Shown here: positions 1-11,057 of the stretch, piece by piece
How the letters are laid out: each line of letters opens with the position of its first letter
Position numbering within the stretch: position 1 is the first letter of the stretch
Source of the DNA: Antedon mediterranea
Taxonomy: Eukaryota > Echinodermata > Crinoidea > Comatulida > Antedonidae
Assembly (NCBI RefSeq): GCF_964355755.1
Contig: NC_092675.1
Span: 23,972,412-24,036,411 of the forward strand
Length of the DNA stretch: 64,000 nt
Reading direction: 5' to 3'
Program-made: the position numbers and the translations under genes
The notes under the pieces: model-generated
What the model was told of the DNA's origin: nothing
What the model saw: the letters and a program-made list of their open reading frames with translations, nothing else
Databases searched by the model: none

Positions 1-655
1 TGTACGCAAAGCTTCTGTTGCAGCTAACATGAAATCGTCATATGGGGTTCCCTTTACCTTTTTATTGTTGTTATTAGGCGTTAGATGCCTACCCGAAGAA
101 GTGTATTTTCCTATTCCTGTGGAATTCTTGCTAGTTTGAATAGCATCACAATCATCATCAACATCTTCATAATCAAAATAATCCGCATATTTATCAGTGA
201 TGTAAATTGACTTATTAGGCTCCTAAAAATTAAATAATATGTCATTACACTAAATATAAGCCTAAATTGAAATATGTCATTTACACTAACTATAGGCCTA
301 GGCCTAAATTATAAATGGGCCTACATTATAAATATACATATGGCCTACACCCTCAAATCCATTAGCATTACGTTGTTGTAATAGTGCTGGTAAAGCTAGA
401 CTGTACCGTAAACATACTACAAAAGAAGTTTTTAGTCGCGTGCAACGCGACTTACTATGTCGTTCGGTTGATCGGTCGGTCGGTTGGTAGGTCGGTAAAC
501 ACTAACATGTATATGTCCTTGTTACCTAATTACTTCAATGGCAAATGGTCTATGTTCTTTAATAGCAAAGTCAATTTTAGACTGCTTAAATAATTACCAA
601 ATTTGAAACGGCAAGCTGCTGCTGCTGAAAAATGTGTGGCAGCACGAAATGCATC
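1..655 (-). pseudogene. Decayed MADF-domain gene, unit A (cut by window start)
   Basis: On the minus strand, 1-222 matches the start of the last exon of the MADF gene at 36461-37953 (a D/E/Y-rich stretch, then the TEALRTA segment). A splice acceptor precedes it at about 223-226, and 598-655 is a remnant of the middle MADF exon with its donor. The rest of the middle exon is deleted at 655. Equivalent loci are 16090-16958 and 32400-33381; the unit B locus shows frameshifts in the part that lies outside this window here. Confidence 0.75.
448..525. repeat. GGTCGGTCGGTT-type short interspersed repeat
   Basis: A run of GGTCGGTCGGTT-like steps preceded by ACTATGTCG and followed by GTAAACACTAAC and a CCTTGTT stretch. 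The same layout recurs at 16751-16828, about 33072-33146, and independently at 56724-56800 in a tetraspanin intron. This points to a dispersed element rather than local slippage. Class unknown. Confidence 0.5.
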
Positions 656-1099
656 CTAAATTCACTGTCACTCTATTATGGGAAAGGCCGGTCCGGGACA
701 TTATTCGAGCGCTTTTTTTAACCATGTGAACAAAAAATAAGCGTATCAATACCGGAGTGGTGCAATTTAGAAGTCTATTCCATGAAGTAAATTATTCCAT
801 GATTATTCCGAAATGTTTCGCACTTCAACCTACGTGGGAACAATTAATATTTTTTTAAACATTACTGATAGTTGCCTTTACGTAAATTTATATATAGATA
901 CGATCTATTATGTTCATCCAATTCAATGGTGAACCCATTCAATACACTAATGGGCACAATTTGGGATTGACAGGCGTCCCGGGGGAAGGATCAACTTCTT
1001 ATAAAATATAACTGAGCAGTCAAGTTTCTTTCACTCAGTCAGTATAGCGGTATAGCCAGTTATATTATGATTATACAGTACCGGAACTAGTTACTCTGA

Positions 1100-1325
1100 G
1101 TTATTATAGTTGAAAATGATAATTTGAAAAAAATATATAATTTAATAAACCGTAATAAAATCAGTGAGATCTGCCATCCTCAACATAATACTATCTCTGT
1201 CTACACTATCAAGTTATTATAGTTGAAAATGATAATTTGAAAAAAATATATAATTTAATAAACCGTAATAAAATCAGTGAGATCTGCCATCCTCAACATA
1301 ATACTATCTCTGTCTACACTATCAA
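1100..1325. repeat. 113-bp direct tandem duplication
   Basis: The segment starting GTTATTATAGTTGAAAATG at 1100 is repeated at 1213 with no visible change. Each copy ends in the left terminus of the adjacent MITE (CTGTCTACACTATCAA). Unit B has it too (17403-17628); unit C has a single copy (from 35321), so the duplication arose after the A/B and C lineages separated. Confidence 0.85.
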
Positions 1326-1429
1326 ACTTTATGTACTCAATTATGGTAGTGATATGCCATCATTATGTCCATATATGGGCACGTCATCACATTTTTGATT
1401 ACATAAAGTTTGATAGTGTAGACAGACCT
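1306..1429. mobile_element. Tourist-like MITE (CTGTCTACACTATC family), unit A
   Basis: Short hairpin element: the left arm CTGTCTACACTATCAAACTT pairs with the right arm ending GATAGTGTAGACAG. It is ~125 bp, with CCATATATGG in the loop-side arm and TAA on the right flank. Other copies sit at 13581, 17609, 29893, 35416, 58131 and 63823. The last has clear TAA target duplications, as expected of PIF/Harbinger-mobilised MITEs. Confidence 0.8.
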
Positions 1430-2120
1430 TAAGAAAATAGCTATTCGGATTAAATATTGAATGATCATCAAGAAAAACTACAAAAAAGCAATTATTATGC
1501 AAATGCATTTAGACAAAAGCACAGTACTGTAATTAGAAATAGAACTAAGAGGATGTCCCAACTGTAAAATGTTTAAACAACAAACCTAAAACGATGAATA
1601 CAATTATCAATCTCGGATCAATAAACTATTGTAAAACGGTCCTTTATTGGAGAACCTTTGCTAAAACCAACCCGTTAATTCATTAATAAAAGAAAAGTTA
1701 ATTTCTTGTTCAGTAGGCCTAAATATCTCAATGTAATTCGAGCCAAATTGTTAATGAATAATCTTGCAGTATTACATAATGATCTGTTTAATCATTTGAT
1801 CGTGCTGGGAAGGAATGACAGGTTTAACACAGTTTGATACTCTATATCAATCATCTATAAAAATGGTAAAGACTGGTGAAAAACTCGACGTGAGCTTATA
1901 TAGTAACGCAAGGAAATCGACATGAGAAAACCTTCAGAAAAGCGATTGATTATTTTATTGTAACATTGTCATTAGGCCTATTACAGTATACAGTTCCACA
2001 CAATATTCTTAGTAAATTGAGTGTTTAAATTGCAAATCCATTTATTTATTTATTATTTATGAATGACGATTTTATCATTTATGAAGAAGCTGTAGTTGCG
2101 AGGGAAAAAATGTGGAACGT

Positions 2121-2465
2121 TTTGGTGGTGGTTGATTTATGTGGTGGATGATTATTGGTGGTGGCTGATTGGTTGGTTGTGGATAATTTGGCTGTGGGCT
2201 GATTTGGTGATGGCTGATTGGTTGATTTGGTTGTAGGCTGATTTGGTGGTGGCTGATTGATTGGTGGTGGCTAATTTGGTTGTAGGCTGATTTGGTGGTG
2301 TCTGATTGTGGTGCTGGCTGATTTGGTGGTAGATGATTTTTGGCGGTGGATGATTATTGGTGGTGGTTGATTTGGTGGTGGCTGATTATTGGTAGTGGCT
2401 GATTTATTGGTGGTGGTGGCTGATTTATTGGTGGTGGTGGCTGATTTGTTGTTGGTGGTGGATGA
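2121..2465. repeat. GGTGGTGGCTGATTT minisatellite, unit A
   Basis: Degenerate 11-21 bp steps of GGTGG-TGGCTGATT. Its right part encodes, on the minus strand, the Asn-Gln-Pro-rich C-terminal tail of the MADF protein; its left part lies beyond the stop codon. Copy number differs between units (one extra step in unit C). Confidence 0.85.
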
Positions 2466-3310
2466 TTATAAATATGAGGGGAATAGTTAAACTGAGAATT
2501 GCTTTGTTGCTCTTCGTCCTCATCAAGTATTCTAAATATCACCTCCTGCATTTGCTGAATCGCTTTGCGCTTAAGCCTAGGAGTTTTTATCTTTTTCAAC
2601 CACATTGCAAATAGTTTCCCCTGTTGCAGATCTTCATCATCGGCTCCTGTTTCATTCTTATTCGATGATGATGTAGTAGCTGTACGCAAAGCTTCTGTTG
2701 CAGCTAACATGAAATCCTCATGTGGGGTTCTCTCATTAATTGTCTTTAACTTTTTATTGTTTTTAGGTGTTAGATGCTTAGCCGCAGGGTATTTTCTTGT
2801 TCCTGTAGAATCCTTGCTAGTTTGAAGAGCATCACAATCATCACCAACATCTTCATAATCAAAATAATCTGCATATTCATCAGTGATGTAAATTGACACA
2901 TTAGGTTCCTGAAAAATAAAACAGATGACACCAACAATATGTTACCAAAATATACATAATTTATTGCAAAACAGATAGGTTGAAGGTTTAGGAAAAATGA
3001 AATTTCCCCAAAAGTCAAATTCTAATACTTGTGAGAAGGAAGAGAGGCGCGTACCCAAATGAAATAGCGCCGTATTACACTTACAGTGACTGTGGTATAC
3101 AGGAATTCCTAAAACTAGAAAAGGATTTTGTATTGTTTGTACATGATTATTTCAATAACAACATAGAGTCAAATGCGTCAATGGCAACTGCTAATAAACA
3201 TTGTAAACTTACAATTTTGTATATTTCTTACCAAATTTGAAACGGATAGCTGGCTAGCAAAATGTGTGGCAGCAAGAAATGTATCAAGTTGTTCAAAATA
3301 CATCCACTTA
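2354..3310 (-). pseudogene. MADF-domain Harbinger partner gene, 5'-truncated (unit A)
   Basis: The last exon (2354-2908) is fully open and nearly identical to that of the intact gene in unit C: an acidic D/E/Y-rich start, a BESS-like helix containing LFAMWLKKIKTPRLKRKA, and a Pro/Asn/Gln tail. A stub of the middle exon remains at 3232-3310 with its splice donor. The first exon and the 5' half of the middle exon, which together make most of the MADF fold, are missing. Compared with 36461-37953, 787 bp were lost between CCACTTA and CAACATG with TTA microhomology, and the minisatellite now lies upstream. Without a start codon or a full MADF domain this is very likely a dead copy, although the last exon shows no decay, so the loss is recent. 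Confidence 0.8.
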
Positions 3311-3358
3311 CAACATGTTTGTATTGCTCAGAATTTGATACCAATTTTTTTACAACAG

Positions 3359-5032
3359 CTCAAGTATACCAAAATGACTATAGTTGAGAACAGTGGTAAA
3401 CTGGATCGTACATTAATGTTATTTGTTGTATATTATTACGTTTATCCTATTCTTTATCACTGTGCTCAAGTATACCAAAATGACTATAGTTGAGAACAGT
3501 GTTAAACGGGATCGTACATTAATGTTTTTTGTTGTATATTGTTAAGTTTATCCTATTCTTTATCACTGTGCTCAAGTATACCAAAATGACTGTAGTCGAG
3601 AACAGTGTTAAACGGGATCGTACATTAATGTACGTTTTTTGTTGTATATTGTTAAGTTTATCCTATTCTTTATCACTGTTCTCAAGTATACCAAAATGAC
3701 TATAGTTGAGAACAGAGTTAAACTGGATCGTACATTAATGTTTTTTGTTGTATATTGTTAAGTTTATCCTATTATCACTGTTCTCAAGTATACCAAAATA
3801 ACTATAGTTGAGAACAGTGTTAAACTGGATCGTACATTAATGTTTTTTGTTGTATATTGTTAAGTTTATCCTATTCTGTATCACTGTTCTCAAGTATACC
3901 AAAATGACTATAGTTGAGAACAGAGTTAAACTGGATCGTACATTAATGTTTTTTGTTGTATATTGTTAAGTTTATCCTATTCTTTATCACTGTTCTCAAG
4001 TATACCAAAATAACTATAGTTGAGAACAGTGTTAAACTGGATCGTACATTAATGTTTTTTGTTGTATATTTTTAAGTTTATCCTATTCTTTATCACTGTG
4101 CTCAAGTATACCAAAATGACTATAGTTGAGAACAGTGTTAAACTGGATCGTACATTAATGTTTTTTGTTGTATATTTTTAAGTTTATTCTATTCTTTATC
4201 ACTGTGCTCAAGTATACCAAAATGACTATAGTTGAGAACAGTGGTAAACTGGATCGTACATTAATGTTATTTGTTGTATATTATTAAGTTTATCCTATTC
4301 TTTATCACTGTGCTCAAGTATACCAAAATGACTATAGTTGAGAACAGTGTTAAACGGGATCGTACATTAATGTTTGTTGTTGTATATTGTTAAGTTTATC
4401 CTATTCTTTATCACTGTTCTCAAGTATACCAAAATGACTATAGTTGAGAACAGTGTTAAACTGGATCGTACATTAATGTTTTTTGTTGTATATTGCTAAG
4501 TTTATCCTATTCTTTATCACTGTTCTCAAGTATACCAAAATGACTATAGTTGAGAACAGTGTTAAACGGGATCGTACATTAATGTTTTTTGTTGTATATT
4601 GTTAAGTTTATCCTATTCTTTATAACTGTTCTCAAGTATACCAAAATGACTATAGTTGAGAACAGTGTTAAACTGGATCGTACATTAATGTTTTTTGTTG
4701 TATATTGTTAAGTTTATCCTATTCTTTATCACTGTGCTCAAGTATACCAAAATGACTATAGTTGAGAACAGTGTTAAACGGGATCGTACATTGTTGTTGT
4801 ATATTGTTAAGTTTATCCTATTCTTTATCACTGTTCTCAAGTATACCAAAATGACTATAGTTGAGAACAGTGTTAAACGGGATCGTACATTAATGTTATT
4901 TGTTGTATATTGTTAAGTTTATCCTATTCTTTATCAATGTGCTCAAGTATACCAAAATGACTATAGTTGAGAACAGTGTTAAACTACATCGTACATTAAT
5001 GTTATTTGTTGTATATTGTTAAGTGTATTCTT
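3359..5032. repeat. 106-bp minisatellite, about 16 copies (unit B)
   Basis: Units start with CTCAAGTATACCAAAATGAC and recur at about 3359, 3465, 3571, 3681 and so on to about 4940, mostly 106 bp apart (one is 110 bp through a TACG insertion). Each unit contains an inverted repeat, ACTGTTCTCAA and TTGAGAACAGT, around a ~20-nt loop, so each can fold as a hairpin. Open frames across it are repeat artefacts. The duplicate is at 19662-21335. Confidence 0.92.
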
Positions 5033-7276
5033 TATTCTTATTAATTGTACTAAATTATTAAAAGAAACAGTAGTAAGCATAACATTTCCCCACTCCTACA
5101 TTAGCATGGTAGGACATTGTAATGGTCGCAGGTGGCTCAACTTTACTGCAATGGGATGGACATGGTCCTACTTCCACCTTACCATCCAATAGGATTCCAG
5201 TAAATTTCCTTTACTACCAATCATAATTCAGTAATTAAATGACCCCTTAAGTTAACAAGGAAATCAGCCTATCCCATTATACCGGTAGGCTTCGTCGTTA
5301 CAGGCGTACTGCGGTAATAGTTGAGAATTCTCAACTAGCCAATTTGGTATATTTTATATACCTGTCACAACATGTTACCTCTTCGAATCCGAGGTGTTTT
5401 TTGGAAACGTAATAAGTACACAACCATGGCCCAACTTATTGCATCATCAACAGCCAATGAAACGCCTTGGATTGGATTGGTATTTTAATATATTTAATAT
5501 TTAAAAATATTGTGACGAATTCCCAAACATAATTAATATTATAGGCCAGAATAAAATACACGTTGTTGTTATTATGATTGTACTACAATATAAGTCACAC
5601 GGTATATTGATTTTTTGAACGAGTTCTAACGCATAGTATGAGGATTGACAAATATTTCTTCTTTTTCTCTTTCATGATTTAACACGCATTGACATTTGAA
5701 AATAAATTGTGCGATATTAGCATGAATAAATATTATTTTTGTCATTAAATAAGACCGTATAAATAACAACTCAAATAGATGAAATTAGTATAAATATAAA
5801 CTACAACATCTTGATTTTTATTGGTATTAGTGTTTGTTCAGCAAATTGCTAGTGCGGCGTGCTATCGGGGTTTTTTCTGCGTATTAAATTTTGGCCCTCC
5901 GGCATTTTAATTATGTTAAAGTAATTTAATAAATTAAGATTGTAGGTCTATGTGTAAAACCCTGAGTTTTTTTCCAATTCCTAAATACCAATTGTTTCAT
6001 AACATGAACGCAATACATTGATGATCAGAGGTGTGACAACAAATATTCGAATTAAAGAAAAAGCCTGAAGACCCACATCATCAGAAAATGAACTTAATAG
6101 TATGAACGTTTACACCAAGACATTTTATCAAAATTAAAAACCGTAGCTAACTTTGTGAAGCGTTTCATTAGTTAATTAATTTATTAATTTGTCCATGGTT
6201 AATATTTAAAAAGTTGAAAACAAGAAATAGCCTAACAAATACAGAACCATTTATAACTAATGTTGAAAACACAGATGGAATATTTATGCTTGGTCACATT
6301 TTAAGGCTTGAATAGTGCATTTTAGCAGCTCTAAAATATTTTCAGTACGCCGCGGAGTGTGACCAACGGGTCTTTTCACAACTTTATTTAACGACTTTAT
6401 TTATCTACTAAACTGTGGCCTTACAAATTATTTTAATAAACTGAGAGAAACTGCAGCAAATCGTGGTCAAATTTATTTTAATTACTGTACAGTACTATTA
6501 TAGCTTGTTTATGCAAGAAAGACATTACTAATTATTTATAAAAGAGAAAATTTTCATTATGAAATGTTAGTCGTAATCCCAGTCCCAAATACCCATTGTA
6601 TTGTCGAGTCAGCTAGCCGTAGAAGCTTTCGTGACGTGATACAGTTTCCCAATGTTTCCGCGCAAAAGAACCATTTCCGCTACACAATTATACTGTACCT
6701 CGTTTATGTGTGACGTTTTCACATCCGTGTTGGTGATATCGTCGCGACTCTCTCCTAGCTCCGATCTCTCGACGGTATACTCTTCATTGTTTATTATATT
6801 ATTGTACTACCGTTGATTGATCATACTTTTTTGGCCTAGGCCTAGTATTATTGAATTTGGCAATTTAATATGTAAGTATGGAGTATTATATATCATAAAT
6901 ACTGTAGGCTTAACCACCCAACCACCCTTTTCAATGTACCATTAGTATAATATACAGTACCAGCTAGTGGTATTGTAACAAGATTCTTTCCCTGATATAT
7001 TGATATACAGTACTAAGTTGGAATTTACATGCATTGTGAAATAGCTCTATTTCCTCAATATATTAAAACTAAAGTCACATGTCTGATAGAGTCAGATGGA
7101 TGGTTGATGGTATGGTGCTATTGTTGCATTATTTGTTGTCTTTTTTTGACTTTCTATATAGGCCTAGTTTAATTTTTTTTTTTATAACTTACAGGAAAAA
7201 ATAGATATTTTTTTATATTCATCAGAAATAATACCATAATAACGTTTTGTATTTTTTGTTTCTAGCTCGATTGAAA
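5033..7276. other. Intergenic, upstream of MS4A-like gene (unit B)
   Basis: No coding exon was recognised. A perfect 20-bp palindrome, TAGTTGAGAATTCTCAACTA, lies at 5318-5337 and looks like a derivative of the minisatellite hairpin arms. The part nearest the gene (about 6580-7200) differs markedly from the unit C copy (22880-23520) by small indels and substitutions. It should contain the promoter and any non-coding first exon, but I could not place a start site. Confidence 0.5.
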
Positions 7277-10200
7277 ATGAATTCTCAACCAACCGTTTGT
7301 GTCGCCCAACCTTATTATGGCCATCAAAACCTGCGCAAATGTTGTCCACTTCAGTGCTCCAAAAAAGCACAGTGGGTTTTTGGAATTCTCATGATATTGA
7401 CAGCAGTTACTTCTGTTGCATTTGGCATTGCTTCTATTGTTATGCCAACATTCATTTATGGATTCTTTGGTAGTGGACTGTGGGGTGGGGCAGTAAGTAT
7501 GGACTTCATTATCTAAATTTGTTAATTAGGTTTACACACATCACCAGTAGGTGATATTTCTTGCAAATGATAGGGCTTTAAAACAATCTTACTTATTTTT
7601 AATTTACAGTAAAACTCTTCATTAGGAGACCTATTCAGCAGAAACCTCTATTAATTATAGGGACATTTTCTTGTGAAACAAATGACTATACATTGTTTAC
7701 AAAGTTAATTTACTACAATATAGTAGCTTTACTCAAATAATTTTGGAATTTGTCCTTGCCTATGAATAACAAACAAAATATGCAAAAACATATAATTTGT
7801 CATAATGAGGAATTATATGTTTTTTTACATTGTCCATGTAGTTTAGTCAGTGACTGAAGAACATAGAACTAACTTTATTTTTCAGATTGTCTTCACAGCT
7901 GGAATATTGTGTCTGTGTTCTAGTAAAACCGACAACAAATGTGTTGTAAGTATTATTTTGTCATTAATTGTTTACAATTTTGTTTACTTAATTTTAGAGA
8001 TGAACTCTGACAGAATTCACTGAGACATGTAACTTTTAATACCATCCTACCAACTCAATATACATTTCAATTCAATTATTTATTATTGTCAAGCACTCTG
8101 GCTTGAAATAAAATATGACAAAATGGGAATTGATTGATTCCCATTCCCACTTCAGAGCAGTATTTATTGCCAGTTAAGTTACAATGTTTAAACTGGTCAA
8201 CTTTAAGCCTAGTATGTTGAATTGGTACAAATTGTACTTTCTTTCAGGCTGTCAGTGCTCTTGTGATGAACATTATCTCAATCTTGGTGGCTATTGATCA
8301 GATGACATTGATGAGTATAGCTGCTGGAAGTGAGTACGATTATGAAGATGAAGATCGTTGTCATTGGAATTATTTTTCACACTTTCAGTATGAAGACTGT
8401 GTAGGTATTTTCAAAACATTTGTAAATCCTTGAATCCAAAAAAATCAGCTGTGTGAGATCAACGATACAAATTAAAGCCATTATGGCTTATTGTAATGAA
8501 ATCCACACACAATCAAATGTTATATTATAATTTATAATAATTGTAAATACAGTGTAATATGTTGTGTAAAATAAAACTGTAACTGAATTATTACTTGTAG
8601 TCAAACAAAAAACTATATCTGTTATGAAAGTAGGACGACCACATTCATTCACGTCCGTATTCATAAACGTTTCCCCAAATAAGTAGTAGCAAAAAGTAGT
8701 TTTGACGCGAATTCAACAAAATATAGGTTAACAAACACAAGGAGACACTTTTTTGTCATCTTTCGGTAAAACTAAGTGCCTTGTGTTTAAACAATTAGGC
8801 CTATGTGTTGACTATTACCATCTTGTTTATGCACACCTCATACATTATACGAAGTGGATAACTTCAAAAAATCTATTAGTAGGCCTTAGCTTTTTTCCAT
8901 TGATGTACTGTAATAAGTTGGGCTCTATAATATGGTACCAACAGCTTAAATCAGGGTTTTTTTTTAATCCTTAGTTACTTTCATTTGGTCCATCAGAAAT
9001 AAAGTTACTTGCTCATTTTTAGTCATTTTGTCTTTTTTAGGCGGCAGAAGTAGCTATAGATGGAGTGCTAATTGCTATTGGTGCTGTTGAACTTGGACTT
9101 GCAATCACTTGTGTCTGTCTGTTGTCTGTATCTGTTTGCTGTTCAGGCACCAGGCAAACAATTGGGGTAATAACATTTTTCCATATATTTGACCAACCTG
9201 AAATACGTACTTGAGCTTTCAACCCTTAACCTACAAAAGGGACTTTACGAAACACGACGGGAAGCCACAGGACAGTGCTCATGAATAATGTATGCATGAG
9301 CTTTAATTAAGTGGGCGGAGCTTAGGGTGAAATTCTGTCGTCTTAACTTTTTGAGGACGATAAAGTTGCCATTTTCCCGTTTACAGAAAACGACTAGAGA
9401 TAATGTACACATATCCTTAAATAGATAGTTCAAAATACACTTAAAAGTGGAAATTTCAAAACTCTAAACAATATTTGAACTTCTAATTTAATTGTTTAAT
9501 GAAATAACATTGTTATTTGGTTAAAATGGCTGTATTAAAAGCGCGTTTGAATGCGAGGGTCCTAGCTAGAAGGCTAGGCCTATGCTGTTCCACCAGAACC
9601 AAGCGATTCAGAAGGAGGAAGAAGACAGGTGAGCGCAGAGGGAGATACTGTCGGTCTTGAGTCGTCTTCGCGCAAGGGTGGATTGACTGTATATGATTTT
9701 ACGCTCTAGCGAACATAAGATATTTGTTGTCCTTCCCTAAAGTCTCATGCTTACAGAGTGAGAATAGCATCCCATGCCTCACTTCCACTCACTTTGTTTC
9801 ATTCTCAGAAAAAAAAGTTGCAGGCTCAGGTCAATAAGCCTGACAGATAATTAGAAAGATCAATAGTAGCTTAGTGGGGTTAATTTTATCGTAAGGTGAC
9901 TCCTGACGTCATTAGGTTATACAGTAGTATGTTATTGTTATGCTAAATCTTTCTTCTTGTCAGAAAACAGAACAGAACAGTTTTGTGATATCTGAGTTTG
10001 TTTAGCTTTGCTTCAATGGCTATTATTTGCTGTTACATTTAAAGAAATCAGTGTTTATTGAATTGAAATGGGAATACTGCATCATTGTGTTTTGGTCAGC
10101 TAGTTTTCATTTTATGTGTTTATTTGACCAACAAACCATAATATAAAATATTCAGATGAATTGGTCAGGGACTGCTAAACAATGATCTTAACTAAAATAA

Positions 10201-11057
10201 ATTTATAGTAAACAATATATTTAGACGATATAGTATATATTCACAAACTAACTGTGATATTTTTTTTTTCAGATGATCCAGCAGCCTTTGTTACTGCACC
10301 ATGGAGGTTCCAGTGCTGCAGCAACCCCAGGTACTAAACATGGTCTTTATTACAGATACAAATTTTGCAATGACAAGCACTCATATTTAGTACAACTGCT
10401 TTACTACTTTAATGTAATAAGTTACTTATTCTACTGAAAGTAGTATGTGTTCATTGTCACTTGCCAATTACTCAAATGACAGTCTTGAACTTTCTAAAAT
10501 AAGGATAGTGATGTAATGCGTGAAAATGTGAAAATCTTATTAGAAATTCTTTATGATGACCTACCAGTATGTTTTACTTCAAAATTTAATTCCTGAAAAT
10601 GATATACTGTAAAAGGTATCACTTTTCGACATGAGTGATACAGTTATCACTATTTACTGGTAACATACCTACAATTTAAAACACATCACCAATGCTAGTT
10701 GTACAATTTTTGTTACTGGCATTTAATGACATGTTGTTCTCTTTTCCAGTTTTCCCACCACAAACTCACTTTGTTACACCATCTGGTCAAATGTATGTTC
10801 ACCAGCCACCGCGAATGCAACAATATGCTGCTTCTCAATCACAGCAGCTACCAACTGGTAATCAGCAACAGTATCCAGAAGCCAGCAATCCTCAGGGAAA
10901 ACCCTTTGATCAGCAGTCTGGTCAGCCTACCGGTGCTGCTCCACCTCCTCAACAGTACCAAGCAGATCATCTACTTCAACAGAACCCTGCTGGTGGGGAA
11001 GCCAGACATGAGGGAATTAACCCTCACTTTCTGCCACCTTACAGTGAAAATAACTAA
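7277..11057 (+). CDS. MS4A/CD20-like four-transmembrane protein (unit B copy)
   Basis: Six coding exons: 7277-7492, 7886-7945, 8248-8400, 9041-9166, 10273-10330 and 10750-11057. All have GT-AG ends and phases that join, giving 306 residues. Four hydrophobic segments (about residues 33-55, 66-83, 93-117 and 152-176) surround features typical of the MS4A family: SGLWGG before TM2, a MNIISILVAI-type TM3, and an acidic outer loop with two cysteines between TM3 and TM4. The N-terminus is Cys/Pro-rich and the last ~120 residues are a Pro/Gln-rich cytoplasmic tail. MS4A proteins sit in the plasma membrane, often as oligomers linked to receptor or calcium signalling; the role here is unknown. Start chosen at the ATG just after the TTTCTAG acceptor-like site, so an untranslated exon probably lies upstream. 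Polyadenylation signals lie near 11745. It differs from the unit C copy at residues 19 (R/Q), 33 (W/L) and in TM2 (F/L). Confidence 0.8.
9526..9660 (+). other. Arg-rich 44-codon ORF inside MS4A-like intron 4 (unit B)
   Basis: ATG-started frame with a strongly basic product (many Arg/Lys), starting ATGGCTGTATTAAAAGCGC and including an internal ACAG|GTGAGC that would make a good splice donor. It could be an alternative first exon of the MS4A-like gene, since exon 5 begins in a compatible region, or chance. The same frame is intact at 25838-25972, which is uninformative because the copies are so similar. No function is assigned. Confidence 0.25.

Larger units (their letters stand above)
656..2120. 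other. Gene-free stretch of unit A
   Basis: No exon with credible splice sites was seen on either strand. It contains a 113-bp direct duplication (1100-1325) and a hairpin MITE (1306-1429); the remainder is AT-rich unique-looking DNA. The same DNA recurs at 16959-18423 and 33494-36228, the latter interrupted by a Helitron. Confidence 0.6.
1..3359. repeat. Tandem array, unit A (3' part only)
   Basis: Nearly base-for-base identical to 16304-19662 (offset 16303) and related to 32620-38273. It carries the 3' end of the unit: decayed MADF exon, MITE and truncated MADF gene. The unit boundary is set at 3359 because homology to unit C's right end (38273) stops there, exactly where the 106-bp minisatellite begins. 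Confidence 0.9.

Noticed and set aside
384-593. 69-codon frame with GRSVGRSV, copied in each unit
   Set aside because: It starts at a non-ATG codon and is largely the GGTCGG repeat; its apparent conservation is just the tandem duplication.
2565-2825. Plus-strand 86-codon frame, copied in each unit
   Set aside because: It is the antisense shadow of the MADF last exon, which has domain similarity and splice sites on the minus strand.
3173-3493. 106-codon open frame (also at 19476 and 20998)
   Set aside because: The frame is created by the minisatellite repeat, has no splice context and no non-repeat sequence of note.
3359-5032. Regular repeats resembling a CRISPR array
   Set aside because: The ~106-bp units abut one another with no unique spacers, and the context is eukaryotic; it is a minisatellite.
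9037-9433. Minus-strand frames opposite MS4A-like exon 4
   Set aside because: They are antisense shadows of a plus-strand exon with matching splice phases and membrane topology.
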